From positions 682,001 through 746,000 of the forward strand of contig CAVQYC010000003.1 of NCBI GenBank assembly GCA_963717985.1: DNA of 64,000 nucleotides. The letters are read 5' to 3'. How positions within the stretch are numbered: position 1 is the first letter of the stretch; every line of letters begins with the position of its first letter. Of this stretch, positions 43,874 through 51,781 are shown one piece after another. The notes below the pieces were generated by a model. The model was not told the DNA's origin. It was given only the letters and a program-made list of their open reading frames with translations, and searched no databases. A program made the position numbers and the translations under genes. Origin of the DNA: BOG-1155 sp963717985 (GTDB lineage Bacteria > Desulfobacterota > Syntrophorhabdia > Syntrophorhabdales > WCHB1-27).

Positions 43874-44812
43874 TTATTGAAACAGCAATTCCTTAAAGTT
43901 ATTCAAGGCTTCAATACCCTTTATTTCCCGCGGGCGCAGCGGGACAAGTGTTATCCGGGTAGTGCCCATTTGTTCCCTCAAGTAATTGATGTAGTGTTCC
44001 TCTCCTTTCCTTTTTTCTTTGCAAAATTCACAATGGTCATTCAACGGCACCACATTGTTGACCACCAATTGCTTCATTGTTATCCCGTATTTATTCAAAT
44101 CGGCAATCATCCTTTCCGCTTCCCGGACAGCCATGTCTTCCGGTATCGTCACGCCAATGAATTCACACTTTTTACCGTCTTTAAGAAGGCTGCGTATCCT
44201 GGCGACGGTTTTTTTCATCTCCACAAGAAACGCGTCGCCTTCGTCGGGCTTGTATGCGCCGCCGAGAGTCGTAGCCACATAGCGGTATTTCCATCTCATC
44301 TTTGCCATGACCTTGATCCATTCATCAAGCATGCCCGGCAGCGTTAGAAGCCTTAACGCATGGCCCGTAGGCGCTGTATCGACAATGACCTTCTCGAATC
44401 TCCCTTCTTCAATGATGTCTGTTATGGTCTTTAACCCCATCACTTCATCCAAGCCGGGGATCGGAAGTGCCAGGACCGATTCGATATCCTCCGAATCTAA
44501 ATAGGTTGACGTGTCAATAATCTTTGTTATCTGTTTTTCGTACCGTGCTTTGAAGGCTGAAAAGGCTTTTGTTGCGCTTAGTTCAATCGCACTCAGATTC
44601 GTTGCACCTTTAATGTCTTGAACTCCATCTCCAACCCGCTGCCCCAGACTGTCCGACAGGGAATGGGCCGGATCGATGGAGATGATTAACGTGTGGAATG
44701 TTTCCGACAAATACAGACCGGCACTTACCGCGCACGTTGTTTTTCCAACGCCGCCCTTGCCGCCGAAGAGGATAAGTCTCAAAGGGGCATCGCTCAGTCC
44801 GGTCAATCCCAT
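43874..44812 (-). CDS. ArsA/Get3 family ATPase
   Basis: A 312-residue deviant-Walker ATPase. The P-loop is LFGGKGGVGKTT (about residues 14-25), followed by SIDPAHSLSDS, DTAPTGHALRLLTLP (about 142) and a zinc-type CxxC pair in NDHCEFCKEKRKG (about 240). The CxxC pair links it to Get3, which handles tail-anchored and other hydrophobic proteins, rather than to arsenite-pump ArsA; no arsB-like gene is present. It lies between GvpH and CDC48, so gas-vesicle shell proteins, which are very hydrophobic, are possible clients. Confidence 0.9.
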   Translation of the reverse strand: MGLTGLSDAPLRLILFGGKGGVGKTTCAVSAGLYLSETFHTLIISIDPAHSLSDSLGQRVGDGVQDIKGATNLSAIELSATKAFSAFKARYEKQITKIIDTSTYLDSEDIESVLALPIPGLDEVMGLKTITDIIEEGRFEKVIVDTAPTGHALRLLTLPGMLDEWIKVMAKMRWKYRYVATTLGGAYKPDEGDAFLVEMKKTVARIRSLLKDGKKCEFIGVTIPEDMAVREAERMIADLNKYGITMKQLVVNNVVPLNDHCEFCKEKRKGEEHYINYLREQMGTTRITLVPLRPREIKGIEALNNFKELLFQ

Positions 44813-44824
44813 TAAGAATCCCCT

Positions 44825-45361
44825 TCATTTCTTTATCTTGATCTCCAGTATGCCATTCTTGAAAGAAGAGATAAGCGTCTCGCTTTTCCCCTTTGCGGGA
44901 AGGAGAAGCTCCTTGCGATATTTTTTTTCTCCGCTTTCCGCGGAAATGTTGAGTATGTCCCCCAACAGGTCCATCTTTATGTCGTTCTCATTCACCCCAG
45001 GCATTTCCGCATAGACATGGATTTCATCTTTTTCGTCGAAAACATCGGTGATGGGCTCCCTTTCCTCTTCGACCTTTGCTCCGCGAGGGGTTTTTTTAAT
45101 ATTGCCGAAATGCTCAACAACCGGGTTCCCTCCCGTGGCCGTCTTTATGGAAAATCCAAAGACACCTTTCATACCCTCTTTCAGGTCGCTTAAATCTATG
45201 GCACCTTCTTTCCTTATTTCACCGCCTGCTTTTTCCAGCTCGGATACCATGTCCACAAGGTTTTGAATGCCTTTAAACAGGCCCCCCATCCCCAGGTGTC
45301 CCATTCCAAGCTCGAACTTGGTTGAATCGTCGCGCTTTTTGCTGCGTTCTTTTTCTGCCAT
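44825..45361 (-). CDS. gvpH: GvpH-like small heat-shock protein (Hsp20 domain)
   Basis: A 178-residue protein. A Gly/Met-rich N-terminus (GMGHLGMGGLFKGIQNLVDM) precedes an alpha-crystallin/Hsp20 domain (about 100-175; ITDVFDEKDEIHVYAEMPGV, NDIKMDLLGDILNISAES, ISSFKNGILEIKIKK). GvpH is the gas-vesicle version and acts as a chaperone for shell proteins. The neighbours (Get3-like, CDC48) fit a protein-handling set. It lies 12 bases before the ATPase gene. Confidence 0.85.
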   Translation of the reverse strand: MAEKERSKKRDDSTKFELGMGHLGMGGLFKGIQNLVDMVSELEKAGGEIRKEGAIDLSDLKEGMKGVFGFSIKTATGGNPVVEHFGNIKKTPRGAKVEEEREPITDVFDEKDEIHVYAEMPGVNENDIKMDLLGDILNISAESGEKKYRKELLLPAKGKSETLISSFKNGILEIKIKK

Positions 45362-45392
45362 TTCTTCCCCCTCAATGTTCCTAAATCCGCAT

Positions 45393-45707
45393 TCAATACC
45401 TGATCGGCATTGTCTTCAATGGGTTCGTTTTTGTGTGCCTGACAGTCTTTACGGCCCCATCTTCCTGAAGTTCCTCCTGCAATCCTGCAATCAGTTTATT
45501 TACATCGCGCAATAAGCGACCGGTTATTTTCACTTTCTTTTCCAGTACGGCGGCTTCTTTCTCCAACCTGTCCTTCTCCCTTTTCAGCGCATACAGATCG
45601 AGATAAGGGGACCTTTGAACCTTTGGGACCGACCGCGCACCGATGGAATGCATGCTTCTCACGTTCCCGATTGTTGCGATCTCGTGTAAGGCTTTCATTT
45701 TGGTCAT
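45393..45707 (-). CDS. Small coiled-coil protein of the gas-vesicle cluster
   Basis: A 104-residue protein. The N-terminus has an ARSVPKVQRSPYLDLYALKR stretch, and residues 42-85 form a charged coiled coil (REKDRLEKEAAVLEKKVKI). The start overlaps the gvpN stop by 4 bases, which supports translation. I do not recognise a named Gvp family; its size and place recall the small GvpI/GvpP-type accessory proteins of other loci, but homology is not evident. Confidence 0.65.
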   Translation of the reverse strand: MTKMKALHEIATIGNVRSMHSIGARSVPKVQRSPYLDLYALKREKDRLEKEAAVLEKKVKITGRLLRDVNKLIAGLQEELQEDGAVKTVRHTKTNPLKTMPIRY

Positions 45708-46660
45708 CCTCCCCGCGATGACGTGACAGGCGTGAATTGGTGTTCGTTCATATCCCTTGCCACTAAGCCCTCAACCATCTCCTTCACCTTGTTTTGATTT
45801 GTCTTGGAGCCCACCCTGCTCGTCACGGAAGAGAGTATCTCCTGACACGTCCGGCTGAATGCGCCGTTTGAACGGGACGGTGAAATGTTCTGGATCTTCG
45901 ATGCCTTCGCAATCATAATACAGGCACGGATTGTCGGTGCAAATTCGCACTTGCCCGATTCCCTCAGACCCCTCACGATCCGCACTATCTGCTCTACGTC
46001 TTTCTTGGGAAGCTTCGATTTTGTCTGGGTAATGGCCACCTCTGTCTCGTAGTCAAAGTGGTCTAAATCCATCGTTACCATTCTGTCCCTTAAGGCATCC
46101 TGACTTCTGTGCACCCCTGCATATTCCTCAGGGTTACTCGTAAATATCGCGGTGAAATGCGGGTGCACCTGCAGGTATGGCCCCTCTGCCCCCCTTGCCG
46201 CCGGCAAATCCATGATCCGTTCCTGCAGCACGGACAAGAGGATATTATTCGCCTCCGGACGCGACCGTGTAAACTCATCGTAGATGAGGGTGAATCCGGC
46301 CTTGCACGCCACGGTCAGACGGTTGTCGACCCATCTCTTGACCATGTCTTCTTCCGTCTTGAGCACCCTGGAGACAAACCGGTCCACCACTTTTCTCATC
46401 CTATAGCCGTATTCACCGCCTACAAGGTTGGACGTGGTAAACTCTTCATCTCCATGGATTAAGACAACCGGTCTCCCTATTTTATTTGCGACATGCATGG
46501 CGAGGGTAGTTTTGCCGGTGCCTGAAACCCCTCTGAAATGGACCGGAAAACCTGCCTTGATGTAGAAAAGCGCTCTGCTGGCGGTATCTTTTATGTAGCT
46601 TGTTTCAACAAAATCGGGTAAGGCGGATGGCTCCAGGACTGTAGTATTCTCGTCAATCAT
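45704..46660 (-). CDS. gvpN: GvpN AAA+ ATPase
   Basis: A 318-residue MoxR-type AAA+ ATPase. Walker A is HFRGVSGTGKTTLAMHVA (about residue 42-59), Walker B is FTLIYDEFTRSRPEANN (about 123), and the sensor region FTAIFTSNPEEYAGVHRSQD is typical for GvpN. GvpN works with GvpC and is needed for full vesicle growth. Its position immediately after the GvpC-like genes, in the direction of transcription, is the usual gvpC-gvpN order. Confidence 0.93.
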   Translation of the reverse strand: MIDENTTVLEPSALPDFVETSYIKDTASRALFYIKAGFPVHFRGVSGTGKTTLAMHVANKIGRPVVLIHGDEEFTTSNLVGGEYGYRMRKVVDRFVSRVLKTEEDMVKRWVDNRLTVACKAGFTLIYDEFTRSRPEANNILLSVLQERIMDLPAARGAEGPYLQVHPHFTAIFTSNPEEYAGVHRSQDALRDRMVTMDLDHFDYETEVAITQTKSKLPKKDVEQIVRIVRGLRESGKCEFAPTIRACIMIAKASKIQNISPSRSNGAFSRTCQEILSSVTSRVGSKTNQNKVKEMVEGLVARDMNEHQFTPVTSSRGG

Positions 46661-46693
46661 TGGGGTTTTCCTCCCAAAATGTTATTCATGCCG

Positions 46694-47713
46694 TCAAACC
46701 GGATAATAAAGGGCGCCCTCTTTTCTCACCTTGCCTTCATCCAGCAGTTTTTTTGCTATGACGCCCAATCTCAATTTAGGGACGCCTAAAGCCGGCTCCA
46801 TGTCGCCGACCTTTATCCCGTTGCGTTGACCCTTGATGTATCTCAGGACCTTTTCTTCAATACCATTGTCGTGATATGGCTCTTTTGCGTGAGGCCCCTT
46901 TTCTTCAATTGCCTCCCGGACCGTAGTAACCTTGCCGGCCATTTCGACCGACGGCATTGCCGCCTCTGCGTGTATGCCGGCGTGCATTGTCTTCCAGGAA
47001 TTTCTTGCCTGCATCATATCCATATTGTATGCACGCAGAAGTTTCCTGACCCCGGCAGCCATATCGGTGACATATGCAGCCAGGCTTTTTCTCAACGCAT
47101 CGCTCATCTCGGCATGGGATTCTTCAAATTCCTTCAGTTTATTCTTCACATAAGCTTCAATATCTTTTGCATCCCTTTCACGTCTGCCCCTCATCTCTGC
47201 CGACGTCTCGCCGCGTGTTTTCCTGAAGCCCTTTACCATCGATCCGACATCCTCGCCCATATGCTTACGGTCCGCACTCATGCGCTGATGCTCCTTGCGA
47301 AACGCGTCGATCATCTGCTTCACGGTTTCCGTGAGTGTTGCCATAAAGTCAGACAGGTCCTTTGCCTGCTCGCTGCTCATCTGACGGTGTTCTTCCAAAA
47401 ATTGATCCAGCATCTTCTTGGCGTTTGCCGTGAGGTCATTCGAGAACGCCGACAGGTCCTTTGCCTGCTCGCTGCTCATCTTACGGCGCTTTTCGTGAAA
47501 GTCTTTCAGCATATCCTCCACGCTTTTGGATAGGCCGTCCCGGAAATCGAGCAGGTCTTTGCGCTGTTTACGGCCTAGGGCATGACGTTCTTCCGCCAAA
47601 TCCTTTAAAGTCTTTTGTGTATCCATTGCCAGACCTCCGAGGGCTTTTACTATCACGTTGTGCGAAGTAACGATCTGTTCCGCTAAATCTCTCATGCTGC
47701 GTGCCATAGCCAT
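46694..47713 (-). CDS. gvpC: GvpC-like protein with 33-residue repeats and winged-helix tail
   Basis: A 339-residue helical protein. Three contiguous repeats of exactly 33 residues are seen, with the markers RKDLLDF, SSEQAKDLSAF and SSEQAKDLSDF (starting at about residues 48, 81 and 114), followed by two or three more degenerate ones up to about 225. GvpC proteins use 33-residue repeats to clamp the vesicle ribs from outside. The last 60 residues (KVLRYIKGQRNGIKVGDM, LRLGVIAKKLLDEGKV) look like a winged helix-turn-helix, which is not part of classical GvpC. It is followed by gvpN. Confidence 0.85.
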   Translation of the reverse strand: MAMARSMRDLAEQIVTSHNVIVKALGGLAMDTQKTLKDLAEERHALGRKQRKDLLDFRDGLSKSVEDMLKDFHEKRRKMSSEQAKDLSAFSNDLTANAKKMLDQFLEEHRQMSSEQAKDLSDFMATLTETVKQMIDAFRKEHQRMSADRKHMGEDVGSMVKGFRKTRGETSAEMRGRRERDAKDIEAYVKNKLKEFEESHAEMSDALRKSLAAYVTDMAAGVRKLLRAYNMDMMQARNSWKTMHAGIHAEAAMPSVEMAGKVTTVREAIEEKGPHAKEPYHDNGIEEKVLRYIKGQRNGIKVGDMEPALGVPKLRLGVIAKKLLDEGKVRKEGALYYPV

Positions 47714-47727
47714 GGTAGCCTCCTTTT

Positions 47728-48414
47728 CTACGGATCATGCTGTGTGCCGATGTGCTGATTCGCGCCATTTCTCCTGAATGCACTGAGCATCGTTTGTACG
47801 CCTTCTTTCCTTTCCCGGCGCTGTGCCGCCCTTATCCTGGATTGTGCCTCAAACTGCTTGAGCATCGCTTTTAAATCTTTTATCCTGAGATCCCTCCCTT
47901 TGGAAAGAAGTTCTCCAAGGGAGCGAGATAACTCACCTTGTTCTTTTTGAAATATCCGCAGTTTGGCGGCGACTTCCGCCTTTCTCTCTTCCTGCTTCTT
48001 GAGAATATCCTTGAGCATCTTACGGAATTCATTAATCCTGCCGATATCATCCTTGTTCAGGTCGTCCTTGAATGTTCCCAGGTTTCCCTTCAACTGCCTT
48101 GCCATCTCTCCCTGCTCATCGAGATAGTTATGAAGCAAGTTCCTCACTTCTCTCTCGCCATCATCCTGAGATACGAGAATAGTGTTCATCATCACGTCAA
48201 AATCCTTTTTCCTTAGAGATTCGTTCCTTGCAAGAATATCGCGAAGCCGAACGTTTAATGCTTCTTTTTCCTCCTTCGCATGTGACATTGATTCCTGAAA
48301 TTCACCAAGAACCATTTGTGTGTTGTCAATGATGAAGCTTATACTCTGAAGCTTTTCCTCATAGGAGGAAATAATTCCTTCAACTACATGCGTCACATTC
48401 AAGCTCTCCGCCAT
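47728..48414 (-). CDS. Second GvpC-like coiled-coil protein
   Basis: A 228-residue, very charged helical protein with heptad-like patterns through its length. Repeats are degenerate; RKKDFDVMMNTI and RIKDLKAMLKQF (about residues 68 and 180) have the KDL/KDF marker of the following gene's repeats. There is no signal peptide. It probably belongs to the GvpC-like outer surface proteins, or acts as a spacer. It lies between gvpA and gvpC, in the same transcript. Confidence in family is moderate. Confidence 0.7.
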   Translation of the reverse strand: MAESLNVTHVVEGIISSYEEKLQSISFIIDNTQMVLGEFQESMSHAKEEKEALNVRLRDILARNESLRKKDFDVMMNTILVSQDDGEREVRNLLHNYLDEQGEMARQLKGNLGTFKDDLNKDDIGRINEFRKMLKDILKKQEERKAEVAAKLRIFQKEQGELSRSLGELLSKGRDLRIKDLKAMLKQFEAQSRIRAAQRRERKEGVQTMLSAFRRNGANQHIGTQHDP

Positions 48415-48523
48415 GCGGCCCTTGCCTCCACAATTGAGAAAGTTCCTGGCGTGTCATGCTTTCCGACCCTTTACCGTTAAACAGTGAAGGCTTAAGGACG
48501 ACACGGCAAGAACTTTCATGCCC

Positions 48524-48548
48524 TTTTGCCCGGCAGAGCCTGGCAAAA
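48524..48548 (-). terminator. Stem-loop immediately after gvpA
   Basis: A 7-bp stem, TTTTGCC and GGCAAAA (minus strand), loop of 11, 5 bases beyond the gvpA stop. No U-run follows on the minus strand, so it is probably a partial terminator or a stabiliser that raises gvpA message over the rest of the cluster. Confidence 0.5.
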
Positions 48549-48552
48549 ACCG

Positions 48553-48759
48553 TTACGCCGCCGTTGCGGTAAGGCCAATTGCCTCAGCATACTTCAGATA
48601 CGTTTCCACAGATGCCACAACAACCCTGGCTTCAATGGCAAGTATCTCGATACCCACCAGAGAAACCCTCACCCATGCATCGACGACCACACCCTTGTCG
48701 AGGATCCTGTCGATGACTTCCACCAAGCTGGACGATGCGATTGCCTTTTCCACTGCCAT
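48553..48759 (-). CDS. gvpA: GvpA major gas vesicle shell protein
   Basis: A 68-residue protein with the almost invariant GvpA sequence: SSSLVEVIDRILDKGVVVDA, then WVRVSLVGIEILAIEARVVV and ASVETYLKYAEAIG. GvpA builds the ribs of the gas-filled, water-excluding wall. The ATG at 48759 has GGAGGT 7 bases upstream; a longer frame upstream is not used. It is the first gene of the minus-strand cluster. The tail LTATAA is short, typical for the major shell protein rather than GvpJ or GvpM. Confidence 0.96.
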   Translation of the reverse strand: MAVEKAIASSSLVEVIDRILDKGVVVDAWVRVSLVGIEILAIEARVVVASVETYLKYAEAIGLTATAA

Positions 48760-48901
48760 AAAGGCACCTCCGTTTTTATTCCGCTTTTTTAAGGGGAGCG
48801 GTGAACCCGGTCTTGTCCAAGGCCGCTCACGCACTGCCTGACGTTTTCCTTTCAGCTCACGCTTTCCCGATAGCGTGCTTTTCTCTTCCTTCTTACCATT
48901 C

Positions 48902-48929
48902 AATGTAAATATTGATGCATTGATGTCAA
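48902..48929 (-). promoter_or_regulatory. Possible sigma-70 promoter of the gas-vesicle cluster
   Basis: On the minus strand TTGACA (48924-48929) and TACATT (48902-48907) are 16 bases apart. The leader to gvpA would be about 135 bases and includes a small hairpin (CACGCT/AGCGTG). No sigma-54 type GG...GC element was found. Confidence 0.5.
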
Positions 48930-49341
48930 GGACAATGGCCATGTTAACAGACATTAATGTTCTTAGTAGAAGACAGTTATGCCTAATTGGCGCTATACGG
49001 TGCTATATGTCTTTTTTGCAGACAAGTATGCCGTGTCGATGCGAAGAACCCCTTTCCCGACCCTCTTCCCGCCTCGCCCTTTTCACCCTCCCACTTCAGG
49101 ATATCCTGGAGACGCAAATTGTCAGCCAGAATCGCTGTCCGGACTGCTGAAGACCTGACTTCCATTCCGGCGTTGGCATACAGTTATGCAGTCAGTGAAT
49201 ATAAAAACTTCCTGTCCCACGGCCTGAAATAAAAGTTTCTCATCCTTTGTAACCTTTTGACAGATTCCAGCGACTATTTTGTAGAAGCATGAGCGGCATC
49301 GAGGGCCTGTACGGGTCAAACAAGAAAATGGAGGAGATACT
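48930..49341. other. Divergent regulatory stretch between gvpA and the Spy-like gene
   Basis: About 410 bases without a gene; AT-rich near 48930-49010. Includes the ribosome site GGAG before the ATG at 49342. No operator could be named. Confidence 0.4.
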
Positions 49342-49833
49342 ATGAAGAAGCTCTATGTAATCGCTCTCGCGTTGGTTCTGGTCGGTTGGGCGGCAGTTGT
49401 GTTCGCAGCGCCGCCCGACCCTGGTTCGGCTCCCCCCGGCCCCGGTGCACACCATCAGTGGGCCCATCCGCATCACCGGTTTGGAGCCTTCCTCAACCTG
49501 ACCCAGGAACAGAGGGAAAAGATGAAGGAGATCATGAGCCGTTTCCGGGCTGATACCCACGACCTCAAGTATGACATCCGCATCAAGAGGATCGAGGTAC
49601 AGAAGCTCTTCACCGATCCCAAGACGGATGACGCAACCCTTCTCGCGAAAGAGAAGGAGTTGAACGGCCTCAGGCTCAAGCTCATGGACAGAAAGGCCGA
49701 GATGAAGGTCGAATGGAGAAAGGTCCTCACACAGGAACAGATCACGATGCTCGACCGCGTCCACCACCATCACCACTGGGGACCGATGGGCAAGGAGCAC
49801 CAGCCGAAACCGGCGGCAAACATGGGGCACTAA
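49342..49833 (+). CDS. Spy/CpxP-like periplasmic LTXXQ protein
   Basis: A 163-residue protein with a signal peptide (about residues 1-23, ending VVFAAPP). The mature part has two LTXXQ motifs, LNLTQEQREKMKEIM (about 52) and KVLTQEQITML (about 132), which define the Spy/CpxP family of periplasmic chaperones and metal-stress sensors. His-rich stretches (HHQWAHPHHR, VHHHHHWGP) may bind metal. No CpxAR-type genes are near. GGAG precedes the ATG. Confidence 0.85.
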   Translation: MKKLYVIALALVLVGWAAVVFAAPPDPGSAPPGPGAHHQWAHPHHRFGAFLNLTQEQREKMKEIMSRFRADTHDLKYDIRIKRIEVQKLFTDPKTDDATLLAKEKELNGLRLKLMDRKAEMKVEWRKVLTQEQITMLDRVHHHHHWGPMGKEHQPKPAANMGH

Positions 49834-49952
49834 ACCCGATGGGATACAAGCGTTCTTAGCTTAAACTAGGCGGCAGCAAGCGACGGGAGGTCCGAACCGG
49901 ATGCGACCTACCGGGATGCGCCGCTTACCGAGTTGCCTCGAAGGAGGACCGC

Positions 49953-50366
49953 ATGAAAAAATGGATCATCTTTGTCGTGCTCGCACTGATCGTCCTATCC
50001 CTGGCCATACCCACGCCAGGCCATACGAGGGGCTGGGGCGGAAGGGGCGGCTGGGGCTGGGGTCCCGGCGCTTTTTGGGGCGGAGCCGCCTTCGGCGCTG
50101 CCCTTGCCTACCCCTACTATGGCTATCCTTACCGCTACTATGGTTATCCTTATCCCTATGGTTATCCTTATCCCTATGCTTCTTATCCTTACCCCTATGC
50201 CTATAGCCAGCCGCCCCAGCCTCAGGTCTACGCCGAACCGCAACAGGAGTACTGGTACCACTGCAAGGATCCGGAAGGTTATTATCCGTACGTCGCAAGC
50301 TGTCCGAGCGGGTGGACGAGAGTGATTCCAACTCCGCCTCCGCAGGGAAAAGAGGAGGGGCGGTAA
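49953..50366 (+). CDS. Gly/Tyr/Pro-rich secreted protein
   Basis: A 137-residue protein: signal peptide (about 1-24), a Gly/Trp-rich block (GWGGRGGWGWGPGAFWGG), repeats of GYPYPY/SYPYPY, and a conserved-looking C-terminal part, YWYHCKDPEGYYPYVASCPS, with two Cys. Short secreted proteins of this build are common in Proteobacteria and have no known function. A good ribosome site (GGAGG) precedes the ATG. It ends 1 base before the lipoprotein gene, so the two are likely co-transcribed. Confidence 0.75.
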   Translation: MKKWIIFVVLALIVLSLAIPTPGHTRGWGGRGGWGWGPGAFWGGAAFGAALAYPYYGYPYRYYGYPYPYGYPYPYASYPYPYAYSQPPQPQVYAEPQQEYWYHCKDPEGYYPYVASCPSGWTRVIPTPPPQGKEEGR

Positions 50367-50367
50367 A

Positions 50368-50943
50368 ATGAACCTGACACGATGTTTTCTCATATTCCTG
50401 GCCCTGGCCCTGCTCGGGGGATGCGCAACGATGCCCACGGGCCCGACCGTCTCGGTGCTGCCGGGCCCGGGAAAGCCTTTTGAGGTATTCCAGGCTGATG
50501 ATTATGCGTGCAGGCAATGGGCCCAAGAGCAGATAGGCGGAGCATCGCCGAGCCAAACCGCCAATCAGAACCTCGCCACCGGAGCAGTAGTAGGAACGCT
50601 GGCTGGCGCGGGGCTCGGTGCGCTGATCGGCTCTACCTCGGGCCATGCCGGCGCCGGCGCCGCAATCGGTGCGGGGGCGGGCCTCCTCACAGGAACCGCT
50701 GTCGCGAGCGGTCCTGCCGCTTCTTCCCAGTATTCCCTCCAGAGGCGCTACGACATGGCCTATCAGCAATGCATGTATGCGAAGGGAAACCAGATACCCG
50801 GTGCCCGGCCGGCGCGAGCCTATGGGCCTCCACCACCCGCTTATGGGCCACCACCGCCTAACTATGGGCCACCGCCGCCTAACTATGGGCCACCGCCTAA
50901 CTATGGGCCGCCGCCCGCTCCGCAACAGGGCCCCCAACCGTAG
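50368..50943 (+). CDS. Glycine-zipper outer-membrane lipoprotein
   Basis: A 191-residue lipoprotein. The signal peptide ends in the lipobox LLGGC (Cys about residue 19). A glycine-zipper segment (VVGTLAGAGLGALIGSTSG, AIGAGAGLLTGTAVA) spans about 72-115, and the C-terminal tail is made of YGPPPPN repeats. Conserved Cys residues (YACRQW, YQQCMYA) flank the zipper. Proteins of this type attach to the outer membrane; function unknown. It is 1 base after the Tyr/Pro-rich protein gene. Confidence 0.8.
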   Translation: MNLTRCFLIFLALALLGGCATMPTGPTVSVLPGPGKPFEVFQADDYACRQWAQEQIGGASPSQTANQNLATGAVVGTLAGAGLGALIGSTSGHAGAGAAIGAGAGLLTGTAVASGPAASSQYSLQRRYDMAYQQCMYAKGNQIPGARPARAYGPPPPAYGPPPPNYGPPPPNYGPPPNYGPPPAPQQGPQP

Positions 50944-51189
50944 AGGTCCGGACGAGGAACAGGTCCCCGGCTACGACGCCACTCAATTCTCGTAGCCGGG
51001 TAAAGAGAGGGCTTTCGCGTGACACACGCTGCCCCACCCCTTTACGGCCGCCATCTGCTTATGCTTGGCGAGGGGGTAAGTATATGGAGGTCTATGACGG
51101 AGAAGGCATTTCGCATGAAAAGGGCTTTCTGTCTCGCAAAATTCTCGGGGTGACGAACGTTTTTCCACAAAGTTGATGAACAGACCGAA

Positions 51190-51723
51190 TTGCGCTTGAT
51201 TGAACGTCAGCACAGCGACGAGCTTTTCACACTCATTGATTCCAGCCGGGAATATTGGCGGCAATGGCACCCCTGGCTTCCTGATACTGTGCGGTCGGCC
51301 GCGGACGTCGAACGGTTTATTGCGGGATGGCTCCATCAATTCGCAAACAACAGGGGATTTTGTGCCGGCATCTGGTTTGAAGGACATCTCTGTGGAATGA
51401 TCTACCACCTGAATGTCGATTGGGCAAACCGGTCAACTGCGCTGAGCTATTGGTTGGATGAGGCTCACCAGGGAAAGGGTATCATGACGGCATGCTGTCG
51501 TGCATTCGTCTCTCATGCCTTTACTACATGGAAGATGAATCGCATCACAATTCAGTGCGCTACCAAGAATACTCGCAGCCGCGCGATTCCTGAACGTCTC
51601 GGATTCAAGCTTGAAGGAATCATCCGTGAGGCGGAATGGCTCTATGACCACTACGTTGACCATATGCTGTATGGTTTATTGAGATCAGACCTAGAGACTG
51701 CAATTCAACATACGCCCGTATAG
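51190..51723 (+). CDS. GNAT acetyltransferase (RimJ/RimL-like), start codon uncertain
   Basis: A 177-residue GNAT enzyme of the RimJ/RimL ribosomal-protein acetyltransferase type: LSYWLDEAHQGKGIMTACCR is the acetyl-CoA binding loop (about residue 90), and NTRSRAIPERLGFKLEGIIR the family end motif. The frame remains open upstream (to 51154) and encodes a family-like start, FFHKVDEQTE, but the codon in the place of the ATG is ACG (51157). Either the TTG at 51190 is used or translation begins at a non-standard codon. The GC content is lower than that of neighbours, so it may be acquired. Confidence 0.75.
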   Translation: MRLIERQHSDELFTLIDSSREYWRQWHPWLPDTVRSAADVERFIAGWLHQFANNRGFCAGIWFEGHLCGMIYHLNVDWANRSTALSYWLDEAHQGKGIMTACCRAFVSHAFTTWKMNRITIQCATKNTRSRAIPERLGFKLEGIIREAEWLYDHYVDHMLYGLLRSDLETAIQHTPV

Positions 51724-51781
51724 CACCGATTGTATTGTCCATAAATCCAATCGTCAGTTCCCCGCCCCTCGGAGCGTCTCG

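Noticed and set aside
43874..44812. Arsenite-transport ATPase ArsA
   Set aside because: No arsB, arsD or arsR gene nearby; the CxxC pair and the gas-vesicle context favour a Get3-like role.
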